Part shown: piece after piece, positions 1 through 8,503 of the stretch
Layout of the letters: every line of letters begins with the position of its first letter
Numbering within the stretch: the stretch's first letter is position 1
The notes under the pieces: model-generated
What the model saw: the letters and a program-made list of their open reading frames with translations, nothing else
Told to the model about the DNA's origin: nothing
The model's database searches: none
NCBI GenBank assembly: GCA_964633815.1
Contig: CAZWHW010000003.1
Location: 1-64,000 of the forward strand
Reading direction: 5' to 3'
Length of the DNA stretch: 64,000 nucleotides
From: CALKZN01 sp964633815
GTDB lineage: Bacteria; Pseudomonadota; Gammaproteobacteria; Arenicellales; Arenicellaceae
Made by a program: the position numbers and the translations under genes

Positions 1-790
1 GTACCGGTGCACAGCGGTGTGCAAAAACATCGGGTCGACCGCCTTTAGTATGGCCTGAGAGATCGATGAGTATATCAATCTCGAGCTGTACAATTAAACG
101 ACAAACCTCAACAGTGCTCATTTGTGAAATGTCGTTCCAAGAGTTTGGATATTCTTTTAGCTGTTGGGCAATTGCATCATTATTATTTGTTCGATTATCT
201 AAGACATGAACCTCAAAATTTGCCGGATTGTGAGATTTCAGGATACCTGCCATAAAACTTCCGACTGCATGGCTACGTAAGTCGGCGGATAGATAGGCAA
301 CTTTTAGCAAGCGGTCTGGTTGCGTCGAGATTGATCTTAGTTCTAAAAAATTTTGTGAATCTGGAAAAACAAAAGTTTCAATATCTTTATGTGCAGTCAG
401 AATTTCTTTTCGGTCTGTCGTTCCAAAATATAATTGGGTATAGGCTAAATTAGACCTTGCTTGGTGGTAATCCGTTTTTAGATCAATGGCTTTTTGGTAT
501 TGTTTTACTGCATTAGCACCTTGACCAAGGCGATTGAGAGTTAATCCATAGTTATTATAGAGATAATGGCTTTTTGGAAATTTTGTTAATGCGTGTTCAA
601 ATGTTTGTTTGGCAAGTTCATATTCGACTTGTTGATAAAAAGTTAAACCTAGGTTGTTTAAAAACACTTCGTCATTAATTGTTTTTAAATACTCTGCTAA
701 GAGTGAATAAGCGCCAGAGATGTTGTCATTGCAAGCATTGATGACTTTGTGTGCAATTTGTTCACGATTTACTTCAACATGGTTTGTCAT
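1..790 (-). CDS. TPR-GT41 (OGT/SPINDLY-like) glycosyltransferase, truncated by window edge
   Basis: A 263-codon open frame starts at ATG 790 and runs off the left edge, so the C-terminal half is missing. Residues 40-125 look like tetratricopeptide repeats (NNYGLTLNRLGQ, AVKQYQKAIDLK). From residue 160 the GT41 catalytic region begins: LSADLRSHAVGSF carries the family's conserved histidine (H174), and LIDLSGHTKGGRPD (about 241-254) is a typical OGT block. GT41 enzymes transfer GlcNAc or another sugar from a nucleotide sugar to Ser/Thr of proteins. The gene ends upstream of, and in the same direction as, none of the visible genes; it is downstream of the GT2 gene at 796, with only a few bases between them, so the two are probably co-transcribed. 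Donor and target are unknown. Confidence 0.85.
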   Translation of the reverse strand, partial: MTNHVEVNREQIAHKVINACNDNISGAYSLLAEYLKTINDEVFLNNLGLTFYQQVEYELAKQTFEHALTKFPKSHYLYNNYGLTLNRLGQGANAVKQYQKAIDLKTDYHQARSNLAYTQLYFGTTDRKEILTAHKDIETFVFPDSQNFLELRSISTQPDRLLKVAYLSADLRSHAVGSFMAGILKSHNPANFEVHVLDNRTNNNDAIAQQLKEYPNSWNDISQMSTVEVCRLIVQLEIDILIDLSGHTKGGRPDVFAHRCAPV

Positions 791-795
791 AATAA

Positions 796-1476
796 TTACC
801 AGTGCTCCCCTAATATTTCAGGGACATATCGGGCACCGTATTTTTTGACAAATTCGGGATACATGATTCCGTCAGAGTTGCGTGAAAGATTATGCCAACC
901 ATTTTCTTGCAACCAGCATTGACGTTTCATCACTAGCTGCATACAGTCAATATTTCTAAATTTGGTGGGTATACCTGTGAGAATCACAGCATAACTATCT
1001 TCTTCACCAGGCCTGCGGCTGAAGCCACCATTGCAAAACACTACACCTTTCATGGAAAGGCAAAAGATTAATATGTCGTTGTTATTTTTAATATTCCCAG
1101 CTGCATCAAAAATTGGTGGATATGTTTTGTCGGCGTGATAAAGCAAGCGTTCGAGAGCGTTGGGGTAAAGGAGGTTATCAGCATTTAAATGCACAATATA
1201 TTCGCCTGTCGCTTGCTCAATCCCCATATTTCTTTGCGAGTGACCCCAATTGTTAAAGCGTTGTTCAGTGATTGTGATGGAATGAATAGCATTGAGTTCT
1301 TCGACGTCCAATTCTTTTGAGTAGTCTGCTTGTTTTGGGCCATCATGGAAAAGCAAAATTTCAATTTCACTGGTATCGATGGTTTGATTCATGATGGAGC
1401 GAATTGCCCGACGCAAATATCTTCGCTTGACACTTTGGTCATAGTCGACAACGATGATGCTGAAACGAATACTCAT
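796..1476 (-). CDS. GT2 family glycosyltransferase
   Basis: This 226-residue protein has a GT-A fold signature. It opens with FSIIVVDYDQ and the RRAIRSIMNQT segment usual in GT2 enzymes, and GEYIVHLNADNLLYP near residue 90 is the DxD-like metal and nucleotide-sugar site. It is short for GT2 and has no membrane segment, so it is probably a soluble enzyme adding one sugar to a glycan. An upstream in-frame TTG at 1485 would add three residues; I chose ATG 1476. It sits tightly between the OGT gene downstream and the 457-residue gene upstream (26-base gap), in one minus-strand unit. Family assignment is firm; sugar and acceptor are unknown. Confidence 0.8.
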   Translation of the reverse strand: MSIRFSIIVVDYDQSVKRRYLRRAIRSIMNQTIDTSEIEILLFHDGPKQADYSKELDVEELNAIHSITITEQRFNNWGHSQRNMGIEQATGEYIVHLNADNLLYPNALERLLYHADKTYPPIFDAAGNIKNNNDILIFCLSMKGVVFCNGGFSRRPGEEDSYAVILTGIPTKFRNIDCMQLVMKRQCWLQENGWHNLSRNSDGIMYPEFVKKYGARYVPEILGEHW

Positions 1477-1502
1477 AGATAACAATCGGATTGTTGAACA
1501 GT

Positions 1503-2876
1503 TTATTCAGATGTTAACAAATCGGGCAGATACATTTTAGGTTTTACCATCGCGGCATAACAAGTTTTATCATTGTTTAGATAAGTAACTATTGGATTCA
1601 CTATGCTGCCTGAAGTGAGTGCGTGCGGACGTTGATTTGCATTAGCACCACAATCTTGAGGGAAGCATTGATGTAAATGCAGCCAAGCAATAAATTCTGA
1701 AAATGTGCCCGTAGTAGATGGAGAATCATTTTTATTGCCTTTATAGGGACCAACAAATAAAAAACCACCGGGTTTGAGAGAATGATATAAATTTGCAAAC
1801 ACTCGCCGGCTTAAATGTTGCTGCTGTGCGCGAGAGATAAAAATGCCATCGAATTGTTTTTGCTGTTTATGTTGTTGTGGCAGCCGGTTGTCTTGCGTTA
1901 AAAAATCTATTGAAGCGTTTGGTAGAGCATGTTGCCATTTTAAAATGTCATGTTCAGCTTGGAGCAATAATTCAACAGAATTATTCGATCCGATTTCAGA
2001 CAGAAATAATAATTCAATGAATTCTTTCGAAAAAGCTGGAAGTTCAGATGAATTAAAAAGTGTAGAAAATTGTTGTCTAAGATTTTTTAATGCGCCAGCC
2101 AACATCATATGACGGATGATTAAGTTGAAATTTCGATAACCATTCAAGGAACGCTCTTTAGGACCAAAAGGTTGAATTCCTTTTTTTATCACTAGATTAG
2201 ATAATATTGCTTGATCATGGCGATGATCTCGGAAATTTTTTGAATTTGGTTTTCCCAAGACATTGTCGGCATCAGTGATCGCGGTTGGGTTACAGCACCA
2301 ACTTAACCATTCTTCTAAAAATGCAATTGACGCATCGCTCTTAGACCATGCGGAATAGCCTGCTTGAACATGTGGTGCATTATGAAATTCAGCACTGTCG
2401 CAACTCATGACAACGAAGCAATCTCGTTTGGTCCAAACATGCGCAAGACCATAATGCGGAATCCAAACACCGGGTGTAAATCCATCCTGTTGTATAGCAT
2501 AGTCAATCAGCGCATCTATAGGAGTATACATAGCATTGCCAATATCAGTATTACCGTTGCGTTCTGGATCACCGCGTCTAAAGGGTTTGCCAACATCGCA
2601 ATAAATAACCCAATCATCAGGCTTAGCTTGTTTAAGTGTTTCTAGGATAATGTAGGGTTTCCAAGCCCAATATCCTGCTCCTCGGGGGCTATCAAGAATT
2701 TCTTTATTATTTTTATAGAATTCTGTATGGAGTATATCCTGTCTTGTCCAAGCAATCGTTTTATCAATATGCGCAAATTTTTTGGCAGTTATATTCAGTA
2801 TTTTTTGCCGCAGGCTTAAGCTTGGATCTACTCCATCTATTGAACCACTAAAATTAATAAAAACTCTTTGTGACAT
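1503..2876 (-). CDS. Bipartite glycosyltransferase-like / methyltransferase-like protein
   Basis: This 457-residue protein appears to have two parts. Residues 1-240 resemble uncharacterised glycosyltransferase-like proteins: GYWAWKPYIILETL followed by DDWVIYCDVGKPF gives an acidic site after a beta-strand, and RHDQAILS lies further on. Residues about 295-430 resemble the second half of a class I methyltransferase (FDGIFISRAQQQHLS, YHSLKPGGFLFVGPY), but I see no glycine-rich SAM motif I, so this half may be degenerate. ATG 2876 is preceded by GAAAGA. The gene lies inside the glycan island between a GT2 gene and a SAM methyltransferase gene. The domain reading is from motif memory only, and the function is unknown. 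Confidence 0.6.
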   Translation of the reverse strand: MSQRVFINFSGSIDGVDPSLSLRQKILNITAKKFAHIDKTIAWTRQDILHTEFYKNNKEILDSPRGAGYWAWKPYIILETLKQAKPDDWVIYCDVGKPFRRGDPERNGNTDIGNAMYTPIDALIDYAIQQDGFTPGVWIPHYGLAHVWTKRDCFVVMSCDSAEFHNAPHVQAGYSAWSKSDASIAFLEEWLSWCCNPTAITDADNVLGKPNSKNFRDHRHDQAILSNLVIKKGIQPFGPKERSLNGYRNFNLIIRHMMLAGALKNLRQQFSTLFNSSELPAFSKEFIELLFLSEIGSNNSVELLLQAEHDILKWQHALPNASIDFLTQDNRLPQQHKQQKQFDGIFISRAQQQHLSRRVFANLYHSLKPGGFLFVGPYKGNKNDSPSTTGTFSEFIAWLHLHQCFPQDCGANANQRPHALTSGSIVNPIVTYLNNDKTCYAAMVKPKMYLPDLLTSE

Positions 2877-2982
2877 AATCTTTCAGCGATAAAATAGGTG
2901 ACGAAATCATTGTGGTATAAAACCACGTTTAAAAGTAAATTTATAACTATCGCAAGGAGCTTTCAAAAAAGTTTATTTCAAG

Positions 2983-3681
2983 CTAAGGTTTTCTAGTTGC
3001 GCTGATAACGTAATGATAAGTTCGAAAATCATTTTCGTTGTAATGCAATAGGGTGGCTTTGCAAAACTCTTGTAACTTTTGGAGTGTCTTGATTCGTGTT
3101 CCGCGACGGCTTCGAAAAATAGCTTCACGTTCATAACTATAACGGTGTAAATCGATCATTTTCAAACCAATACTATCCAGCATGACCATAAATGATTTGC
3201 GGGTAAAATGGTGTTGATTGTCATGATGTAATATTCCTTTATCTGAAGGATTCCAATTGCCACTAATGAGATGTCGAAGTAGTGACCAGTGTTGTATATT
3301 TGGAAAACAGATGAATAATTTTCCATCCTTCTTTAAAACCTTAAGATGTGACTCTATTGCGTTTGCTGGATTTTCAAATTGTTCCAAGCTCAATGAATAA
3401 ATTAAAGAGTCATATTTCTTTTTTTTCATGGACGCATTTGCTTTAAATGCGTTAGCGTCAACTTTCCAAGCTGCATCTAAGTTTTTTTTTGCTTGTTTTA
3501 AGGCGTCGTTATTAATATCGATTCCATGCCAAACTGAGCTTTTATTATTTTTTTTGTATTCCGCACCTAACTCGCCAGTACCACAACCTATATCTAAAAC
3601 AAGTTCCAGGTTTTCTGGGAGATTATTTAATAAATTGGTGTTCAAAAAAGAGAAAATTTTTGATGTATCATTTTGAGCCAT
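2983..3681 (-). CDS. Class I SAM-dependent methyltransferase
   Basis: About 232 residues from ATG 3681, which follows a good AGGAAA ribosome site; an open frame to 3741 lacks one. LVLDIGCGTGELG near residue 30 is SAM motif I, WHGIDINNDAL is the acidic ribose-binding strand, and YDSLIYSLSLEQFENP plus LKVLKKDGKLFICFPN are motifs II-III. The later FPNIQHWSLLRHLISGNW stretch resembles the MetW/UbiG-like group often found in glycan clusters. It lies downstream of the GT9/GT2 fusion gene (85-base gap) and in the same direction, so it could O- or N-methylate a sugar or a protein in this pathway. The substrate cannot be read from sequence. Confidence 0.82.
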   Translation of the reverse strand: MAQNDTSKIFSFLNTNLLNNLPENLELVLDIGCGTGELGAEYKKNNKSSVWHGIDINNDALKQAKKNLDAAWKVDANAFKANASMKKKKYDSLIYSLSLEQFENPANAIESHLKVLKKDGKLFICFPNIQHWSLLRHLISGNWNPSDKGILHHDNQHHFTRKSFMVMLDSIGLKMIDLHRYSYEREAIFRSRRGTRIKTLQKLQEFCKATLLHYNENDFRTYHYVISATRKP

Positions 3682-3766
3682 GATTTTTTCCTGTCTTATT
3701 ATTTTATTTGGCAGACTCGCTGAATCAAGAAACCATAGCATTTTTTACTTGGCTTAAACAATAAAT

Positions 3767-5821
3767 TTATTCAGCACCTGCATGATTGATATTATCATTG
3801 GATTGTTCTCTGTTATTATGCTTGAGGCTCTTTTTTTGCACATATTTAACAATTTCAGCATGTAAATTCCGAGGATTGTCACAACCAGTAGTGTGGCTCC
3901 ATTTTTTGAAAAAATATTTTAAATCACTAACCAAAACTTCTTTTTGTTTGTTGGTCAACGAAATAGGATGGTTGGTTTTATAGCTCTGGGATTTAGGCTC
4001 ATAGACTATTGACCAACCACGTTTTTTTAGCCTAAAACAATAATCAGCATCGCTAAATTGTTGTTGCAAGGATTCATCTAGAAGACCGGCATCTATTGCT
4101 GCTTCAGTTCGAATAATCGCTGATTGAAATGGAACCCAATTTTCTAAAGAAGGTTTATTTAATTTTTCATTGCTTGTTACTCCCGACTTAAACTGATGTT
4201 TAGGGAAAGACAGGAGACTGCCGCTCCAAACAATTTGATTTTGATTGTCATTATCAATTTGCATCCCAGCAACAATGGCAATGCGATCATCACTTTTAAA
4301 GCGTTTTAAGGCTTTAGAGAAATAATTTGGGTTAGGGATTTGTTTTGGGTCCAAAATCCAAATATAGTCACAATCATTTTTGATGGCTTTGCTAATCCCT
4401 GAATTATAAGCATCTGTTAATGACTTATGCTCAAATCTCGAATCAATAATTTCGAGCCATAACGCATTAAAGCCATCAACCTCACTGAGTGCATCTAGGC
4501 AATTGTTTAAATATTTTTCGTATTCTTCTCCGTCGTAACTGAACGGTATAACAACGGCTAATCGTTTCGTCGATAGAATGTTTTCAGTGCGCGATTGTAT
4601 GCGGTTGAATTGCACAGCATAATCTTTTGTAGCTTTCGCCAGCTTAACCGTATCAATATTGTCCCAAATTTGTTGCGAAACTTCATTTTGCTGGGTAATT
4701 TCGTTTTTTACCGTATCAATATAAAGGTGTTTATTTTCCTTGGTCACCCATGCTAGAACTTCAGGGAGTTGTTTGGCAGTACGAAAATTGGCTATAGTAA
4801 TGGGTAGCAAAATGATGGGCTTGCCTAGGCTAGCTGCGACGTTCATTGAAAATGAACCTGTAGAGACAACACAATCACATGCATGTATGAGGTTTGTCAG
4901 CTTGCTTAGAGAGTCGACAAGGTCTGAGCAATCACAAAAAGCATGAGATGAATATCCGACCGGGTTGACCGAAATGACATTAAAACCTTGATTTATTAAT
5001 GCAGCAATGAAATCGTGAGTGAACATTGCTGGACATGTTTTGATCTTGCTAGAACTTATTAAATGAATTAGTACTAACGGTCTTTGTTCAGAAGAAAAGC
5101 GTTTTTCTATTTTTTCTCTTAAATTAATTGAAACTTCAGGATCCTTGGTTAAGTAAGGTTGAATATTTGTATCAGCAATTAGATTTTCAAGAGAAAATGC
5201 GGTCAAGAAAAAGTGTGAACGAGACAAATGGCCATATTCTTCATAATTCACAATAGAGCTAAGATCTATATAAGCATCCATCGACATAAATTGTTCAATC
5301 GACATGATATTGTTTTGATGAATAACATTCGCAGTAGTTATTCCAGCATTGTCCTGATAGATTGATTTAAAACGCTGTTGCAAAGACTGCATTAAATGAA
5401 AATGAACCTTAGTGGGCGCTAATAATTTACTGATGCGTTGAATAATAGCTAAGCCAATATAGTTGTCGCAATAGTCACCACCAATGCCATTAATGATGAC
5501 AATATGAGCTTCATGTTTATTGCCTAATAACGTCTTATATTCATCATAGGAGTTAATCTTATATTCCGTTAAATTCGGCGGGAAATTAGATTGATTAAAA
5601 ATGACACTACTTTGTTTTTCTGAGACTTGGATGATGTTGGCTTCATTATCGTCCTTTAAGGCGTATTGAATCTGTTTTAGATAGGATTGTGAGGTGATAT
5701 ACATGTGAGAAAATGGAATGATTCCATTTTTGAATTCGGCAGCGTTTAAGAGCTCGAATGGTTCAGCTTCCAGGGTGCTTATAAGTGGTAGATTGTCTCG
5801 AGTAAAGAAAAAACGTAGCAT
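3767..5821 (-). CDS. GT9-like / GT2 fusion glycosyltransferase
   Basis: A 684-residue protein with two glycosyltransferase modules. Residues 1-405 align along their length with the divergent neighbour starting at 5996 (both begin with ML.FF and contain FELL.AA.F, IPFSH.Y.TS and NGIG). CVVSTGSFSMNVAASLGKP near 317-334 resembles the heptosyltransferase (GT9) motif where an Asp usually precedes the Thr-Gly. Residues 419-650 are GT2-like (LAVVIPFSYDGEEYEKYL; a late SDADYCFRLKKRGW block), but the expected DxD reads WILDPKQIP with D491 followed by Pro-Lys, so metal binding may be altered. The start is ATG 5821, shared promoter region with 5996. It probably assembles two steps of the glycan; donors are unknown. 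Confidence 0.7.
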   Translation of the reverse strand: MLRFFFTRDNLPLISTLEAEPFELLNAAEFKNGIIPFSHMYITSQSYLKQIQYALKDDNEANIIQVSEKQSSVIFNQSNFPPNLTEYKINSYDEYKTLLGNKHEAHIVIINGIGGDYCDNYIGLAIIQRISKLLAPTKVHFHLMQSLQQRFKSIYQDNAGITTANVIHQNNIMSIEQFMSMDAYIDLSSIVNYEEYGHLSRSHFFLTAFSLENLIADTNIQPYLTKDPEVSINLREKIEKRFSSEQRPLVLIHLISSSKIKTCPAMFTHDFIAALINQGFNVISVNPVGYSSHAFCDCSDLVDSLSKLTNLIHACDCVVSTGSFSMNVAASLGKPIILLPITIANFRTAKQLPEVLAWVTKENKHLYIDTVKNEITQQNEVSQQIWDNIDTVKLAKATKDYAVQFNRIQSRTENILSTKRLAVVIPFSYDGEEYEKYLNNCLDALSEVDGFNALWLEIIDSRFEHKSLTDAYNSGISKAIKNDCDYIWILDPKQIPNPNYFSKALKRFKSDDRIAIVAGMQIDNDNQNQIVWSGSLLSFPKHQFKSGVTSNEKLNKPSLENWVPFQSAIIRTEAAIDAGLLDESLQQQFSDADYCFRLKKRGWSIVYEPKSQSYKTNHPISLTNKQKEVLVSDLKYFFKKWSHTTGCDNPRNLHAEIVKYVQKKSLKHNNREQSNDNINHAGAE

Positions 5822-5849
5822 TTAGTTTTAAGTTAAGAGCGATTCTGTT

Positions 5850-5864
5850 AGTGTCAACGACACT
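5850..5864. promoter_or_regulatory. Small dyad in the divergent glycosyltransferase promoter region
   Basis: The 174-base gap between the divergent genes at 5821 and 5996 holds a 6-bp inverted repeat, AGTGTC-AAC-GACACT. It could be an operator controlling both directions, but a 6-bp dyad can occur by chance. No convincing -35/-10 pair is assigned. Confidence 0.25.
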
Positions 5865-5995
5865 TGCAGCGCCGCTTTGTTGTGCAAATAATAACACTAA
5901 GTAAAGCGTTCGAAATATTCTTTTTGATTGTGAATTAGCTGAGTTGCTCATAGTTTTTAGGGTCGTCATAAACTTTATTTTTATATTCATTACCC

Positions 5996-7210
5996 GTGTT
6001 ACACTTTTTTTATTCATTTTCTCAACTGCCGACAATTGATATAGCGGGTGCTAGCAATTTTGAATTGCTCTCTGCTGCGAAATTTCGCGATAAAGTTATT
6101 CCATTTAGTCATCTTTACGTTACTTCAAATCCATATTTTCGAAAAATTCGAGATAGTTTGCCAGATATCGATAAGGCAAAGCTAAAGACGATGAATGCAG
6201 CCCAGGTGCAAGCTGTTGAAAGTCATCAATATTTTCCGATGGAACTAAATAGCTTAGGTCAAGATGTAGTCGGTTCAATCAAATCTCAGAGTTCCACAAA
6301 ACAAGTGGTCAATATTGTTGTTGTGAATGGCATTGGCAGCGGTTTTGGTGATAATTATGTTGGTCTAGGTGCAATGCAGCGATTGCAATCGTTGTTGGCG
6401 CCAATAAAAGTCAACTTCCATCTGATGCAAAGAATGGATAAGCGAGTTGCACCTGTTTATATGCGTGAACCTAATATCTTTTTGCTCAATAATTGTTTAC
6501 CCCTTAAGCAATTTTTTGCAATGGATTATTTTGTCAATTTAACTGGCATGTTGGGTTTTCTTGAATTTGATGAGTTGCCATTGGTTCGTTTTATGGGGAA
6601 AAGCTTTGGTGTAAATGAGCAATCTAGTGTTGAACAATTACAGCCTAAATTACGCCTTGATGAACTTAAAAAACAAAGCTTGGCATACATGCTGAAAATG
6701 CAATTTCCATCGCATGATGAGCGACCATTGGTTTTGTTTCATCCGCAAGCTTCTTCACCTGTGCGCTCGATTAAAAAAAGCATTGCTGATCCAATAATCA
6801 GTGCATTAATTGCTTATGGTTTTAATGTGATAAGCGCTATTCCTTATGGCTTTAAAGCGGATGAATTTTTCTCAGCTGACGAATTTTCCAGTAATATTGA
6901 TGATTTGTTGCACATCACTGCATGTTGCGATGCAGTCATTTCTGTTGGTACCGTTTTGTATCATCTCTCTGCAGCTTTAAATAAACCAACTATTTTGTTG
7001 CCATCAGTTCGAGCTGACTTAGAGTCTGGCAAGGCTTTACCTCAGGTTACACCTTGGCTGCCTGATGACAGTAAAGATTTGATTTTGGATAAACATAAAA
7101 GCCGAAAAGAAGAAGATATGGCAATTGCGGAACAAATCTGGGGCAATATCAATCCCGAAGAGCTTGCGAAAGCCTTAATGGCAATGCTGAAATCAAGGCA
7201 AAATGATTGA
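5996..7210 (+). CDS. GT9-like (heptosyltransferase-fold) glycosyltransferase
   Basis: A 404-residue stand-alone version of the N-terminal module of the gene at 3767-5821. IVVVNGIGSGFGDNYVGLGAM (about 103-123) corresponds to the GT9 N-terminal Rossmann region, and AVISVGTVLYHLSAALNKP corresponds to the C-terminal donor-binding motif, again with Gly-Thr and no canonical Asp. I accept the GTG start at 5996 because the next residues (LHFFYSF..LPTIDIAGASNFELL) line up with residues 2-25 of the paralogue. It heads a two-gene plus-strand unit with the GT4 gene at 7213. GT9 enzymes act on lipid-linked or LPS sugars from ADP-heptose and similar donors, but this subgroup is divergent and its sugar is unknown. 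Confidence 0.68.
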   Translation: MLHFFYSFSQLPTIDIAGASNFELLSAAKFRDKVIPFSHLYVTSNPYFRKIRDSLPDIDKAKLKTMNAAQVQAVESHQYFPMELNSLGQDVVGSIKSQSSTKQVVNIVVVNGIGSGFGDNYVGLGAMQRLQSLLAPIKVNFHLMQRMDKRVAPVYMREPNIFLLNNCLPLKQFFAMDYFVNLTGMLGFLEFDELPLVRFMGKSFGVNEQSSVEQLQPKLRLDELKKQSLAYMLKMQFPSHDERPLVLFHPQASSPVRSIKKSIADPIISALIAYGFNVISAIPYGFKADEFFSADEFSSNIDDLLHITACCDAVISVGTVLYHLSAALNKPTILLPSVRADLESGKALPQVTPWLPDDSKDLILDKHKSRKEEDMAIAEQIWGNINPEELAKALMAMLKSRQND

Positions 7211-7212
7211 TC

Positions 7213-8457
7213 ATGAAAACTATTAACATTCTTTTTATTCATCCAAATTTTCCAGGGCAATTTAAAGCTTTGCTTAGTGATTTGGTGAAAGTTCCGAATG
7301 CTCGAATAGCATTTATTACTCGGAATCAAGATGCAACGATGCAAGGAGTGGAAGTTCAGCATTATCAATTGACAGATAATCAGGCAAGAAAAAATCAAGA
7401 GCAGACTTATACTCATGAAACGTATAAATATTTACGTGGCGCTAATGCAAATTTATTTGAAACACACGAAGTAACCAAAGCGGCATTGTCATTGCAACAT
7501 GAGAAAGGCTTTGAGCCACATATTGTGATTGGTCATATCGGTTGGGCTGGCACATTATTTATGAAAGATGTGTTTCCAAATACGAAAATTATTGGTTATT
7601 GCGAGTGGTTTTATAGAACTGAAACATCTTGGGAATATTTTTCTAATCTAAAACTTTCGTTGGAACAGAAAACTACTATTCGAATGCGTAATGTGTCCGC
7701 ATTGTTGTGTTTAGAAAATATGGATGTTGGTGTTTCACCAATGATTTGGCAACGTAGTGTGCATCCGCAAGAGTATCAAAGGAATATAGAAATTATTCAT
7801 GAAGGTATAGATACCGAAATTTGTCAGCCAAAACCTCGGACTAATCTACGCGTTCCAGGAGCAAATTTGGATGCTTCGCAAACTATAATTACCTATGTTT
7901 CAAGAGCGCTAGAGCCCGCACGTGGCTTTTTTAGTTTTATGGCCGCAATGGAAAAAATTTGTCAACATGATCAAAACGTCCAATTTGTAGTCGTTGGCAG
8001 AGAGCGTGCGGCTTATTCGGATGGAACAGGAGATGGTCCCAGCTATAAACAACAAGCACTTGATAAATATCAGTGCGATTGGTCAAGAGTACATTTTACG
8101 GGTAAGTTGAGTTATGCGGATTATTTATCAATATTGCAAAATTCACGTATTCATGTGCATTTAAGTGCACCTATTTTTTTGTCTTGGTCTTTATTAGAAG
8201 CGATGTCATGTGCTTGTACTATTGTTAGTTCAAATAATGCACCAGTGAATGAGGTGATAGAACATAATGAAACAGGCAGATTAGTCCCGTTTTTTGATGA
8301 GCAAAAATTAGCAGATGAAGTGTTAGACTTGCTTGGCGATCGAGTTGAATCTGAACGTTTAGGCGCTGCAGCGCGGCGTTTAATAGTGGAGAAATATAAT
8401 CAAAAACACTGTGTTAATGAATGGAAGCAATTAATATTACGTACTTTGCAAGAATAA
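7213..8457 (+). CDS. GT4 family glycosyltransferase
   Basis: A 414-residue GT-B enzyme. The N-terminus reads ILFIHPNFPGQFK, as in many GT4 proteins; HEGIDTEICQP marks the domain linker; the C-terminal donor site has APIFLSWSLLEAMSCACTIV followed by PVNEVIEHNETGRLV, the EX7E-type retaining motif. I chose ATG 7213; an in-frame TTG at 7207 overlaps the stop of the upstream gene by four bases, so translation is probably coupled either way. It forms a plus-strand pair with the GT9-like gene, pointing toward the convergent OGT pair. It is a soluble or membrane-associated retaining transferase; donor and acceptor are unknown. Confidence 0.82.
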   Translation: MKTINILFIHPNFPGQFKALLSDLVKVPNARIAFITRNQDATMQGVEVQHYQLTDNQARKNQEQTYTHETYKYLRGANANLFETHEVTKAALSLQHEKGFEPHIVIGHIGWAGTLFMKDVFPNTKIIGYCEWFYRTETSWEYFSNLKLSLEQKTTIRMRNVSALLCLENMDVGVSPMIWQRSVHPQEYQRNIEIIHEGIDTEICQPKPRTNLRVPGANLDASQTIITYVSRALEPARGFFSFMAAMEKICQHDQNVQFVVVGRERAAYSDGTGDGPSYKQQALDKYQCDWSRVHFTGKLSYADYLSILQNSRIHVHLSAPIFLSWSLLEAMSCACTIVSSNNAPVNEVIEHNETGRLVPFFDEQKLADEVLDLLGDRVESERLGAAARRLIVEKYNQKHCVNEWKQLILRTLQE

Positions 8458-8503
8458 ATTAGCAAAGAGGTTTACATAAAATTTGTAAACAAAACGCGGA
8501 AAT

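Noticed and set aside
5763..6035. 90-codon minus-strand open frame across the divergent promoter region
   Set aside because: It overlaps the starts of two well-supported glycosyltransferase genes and its predicted residues show no recognisable domain.
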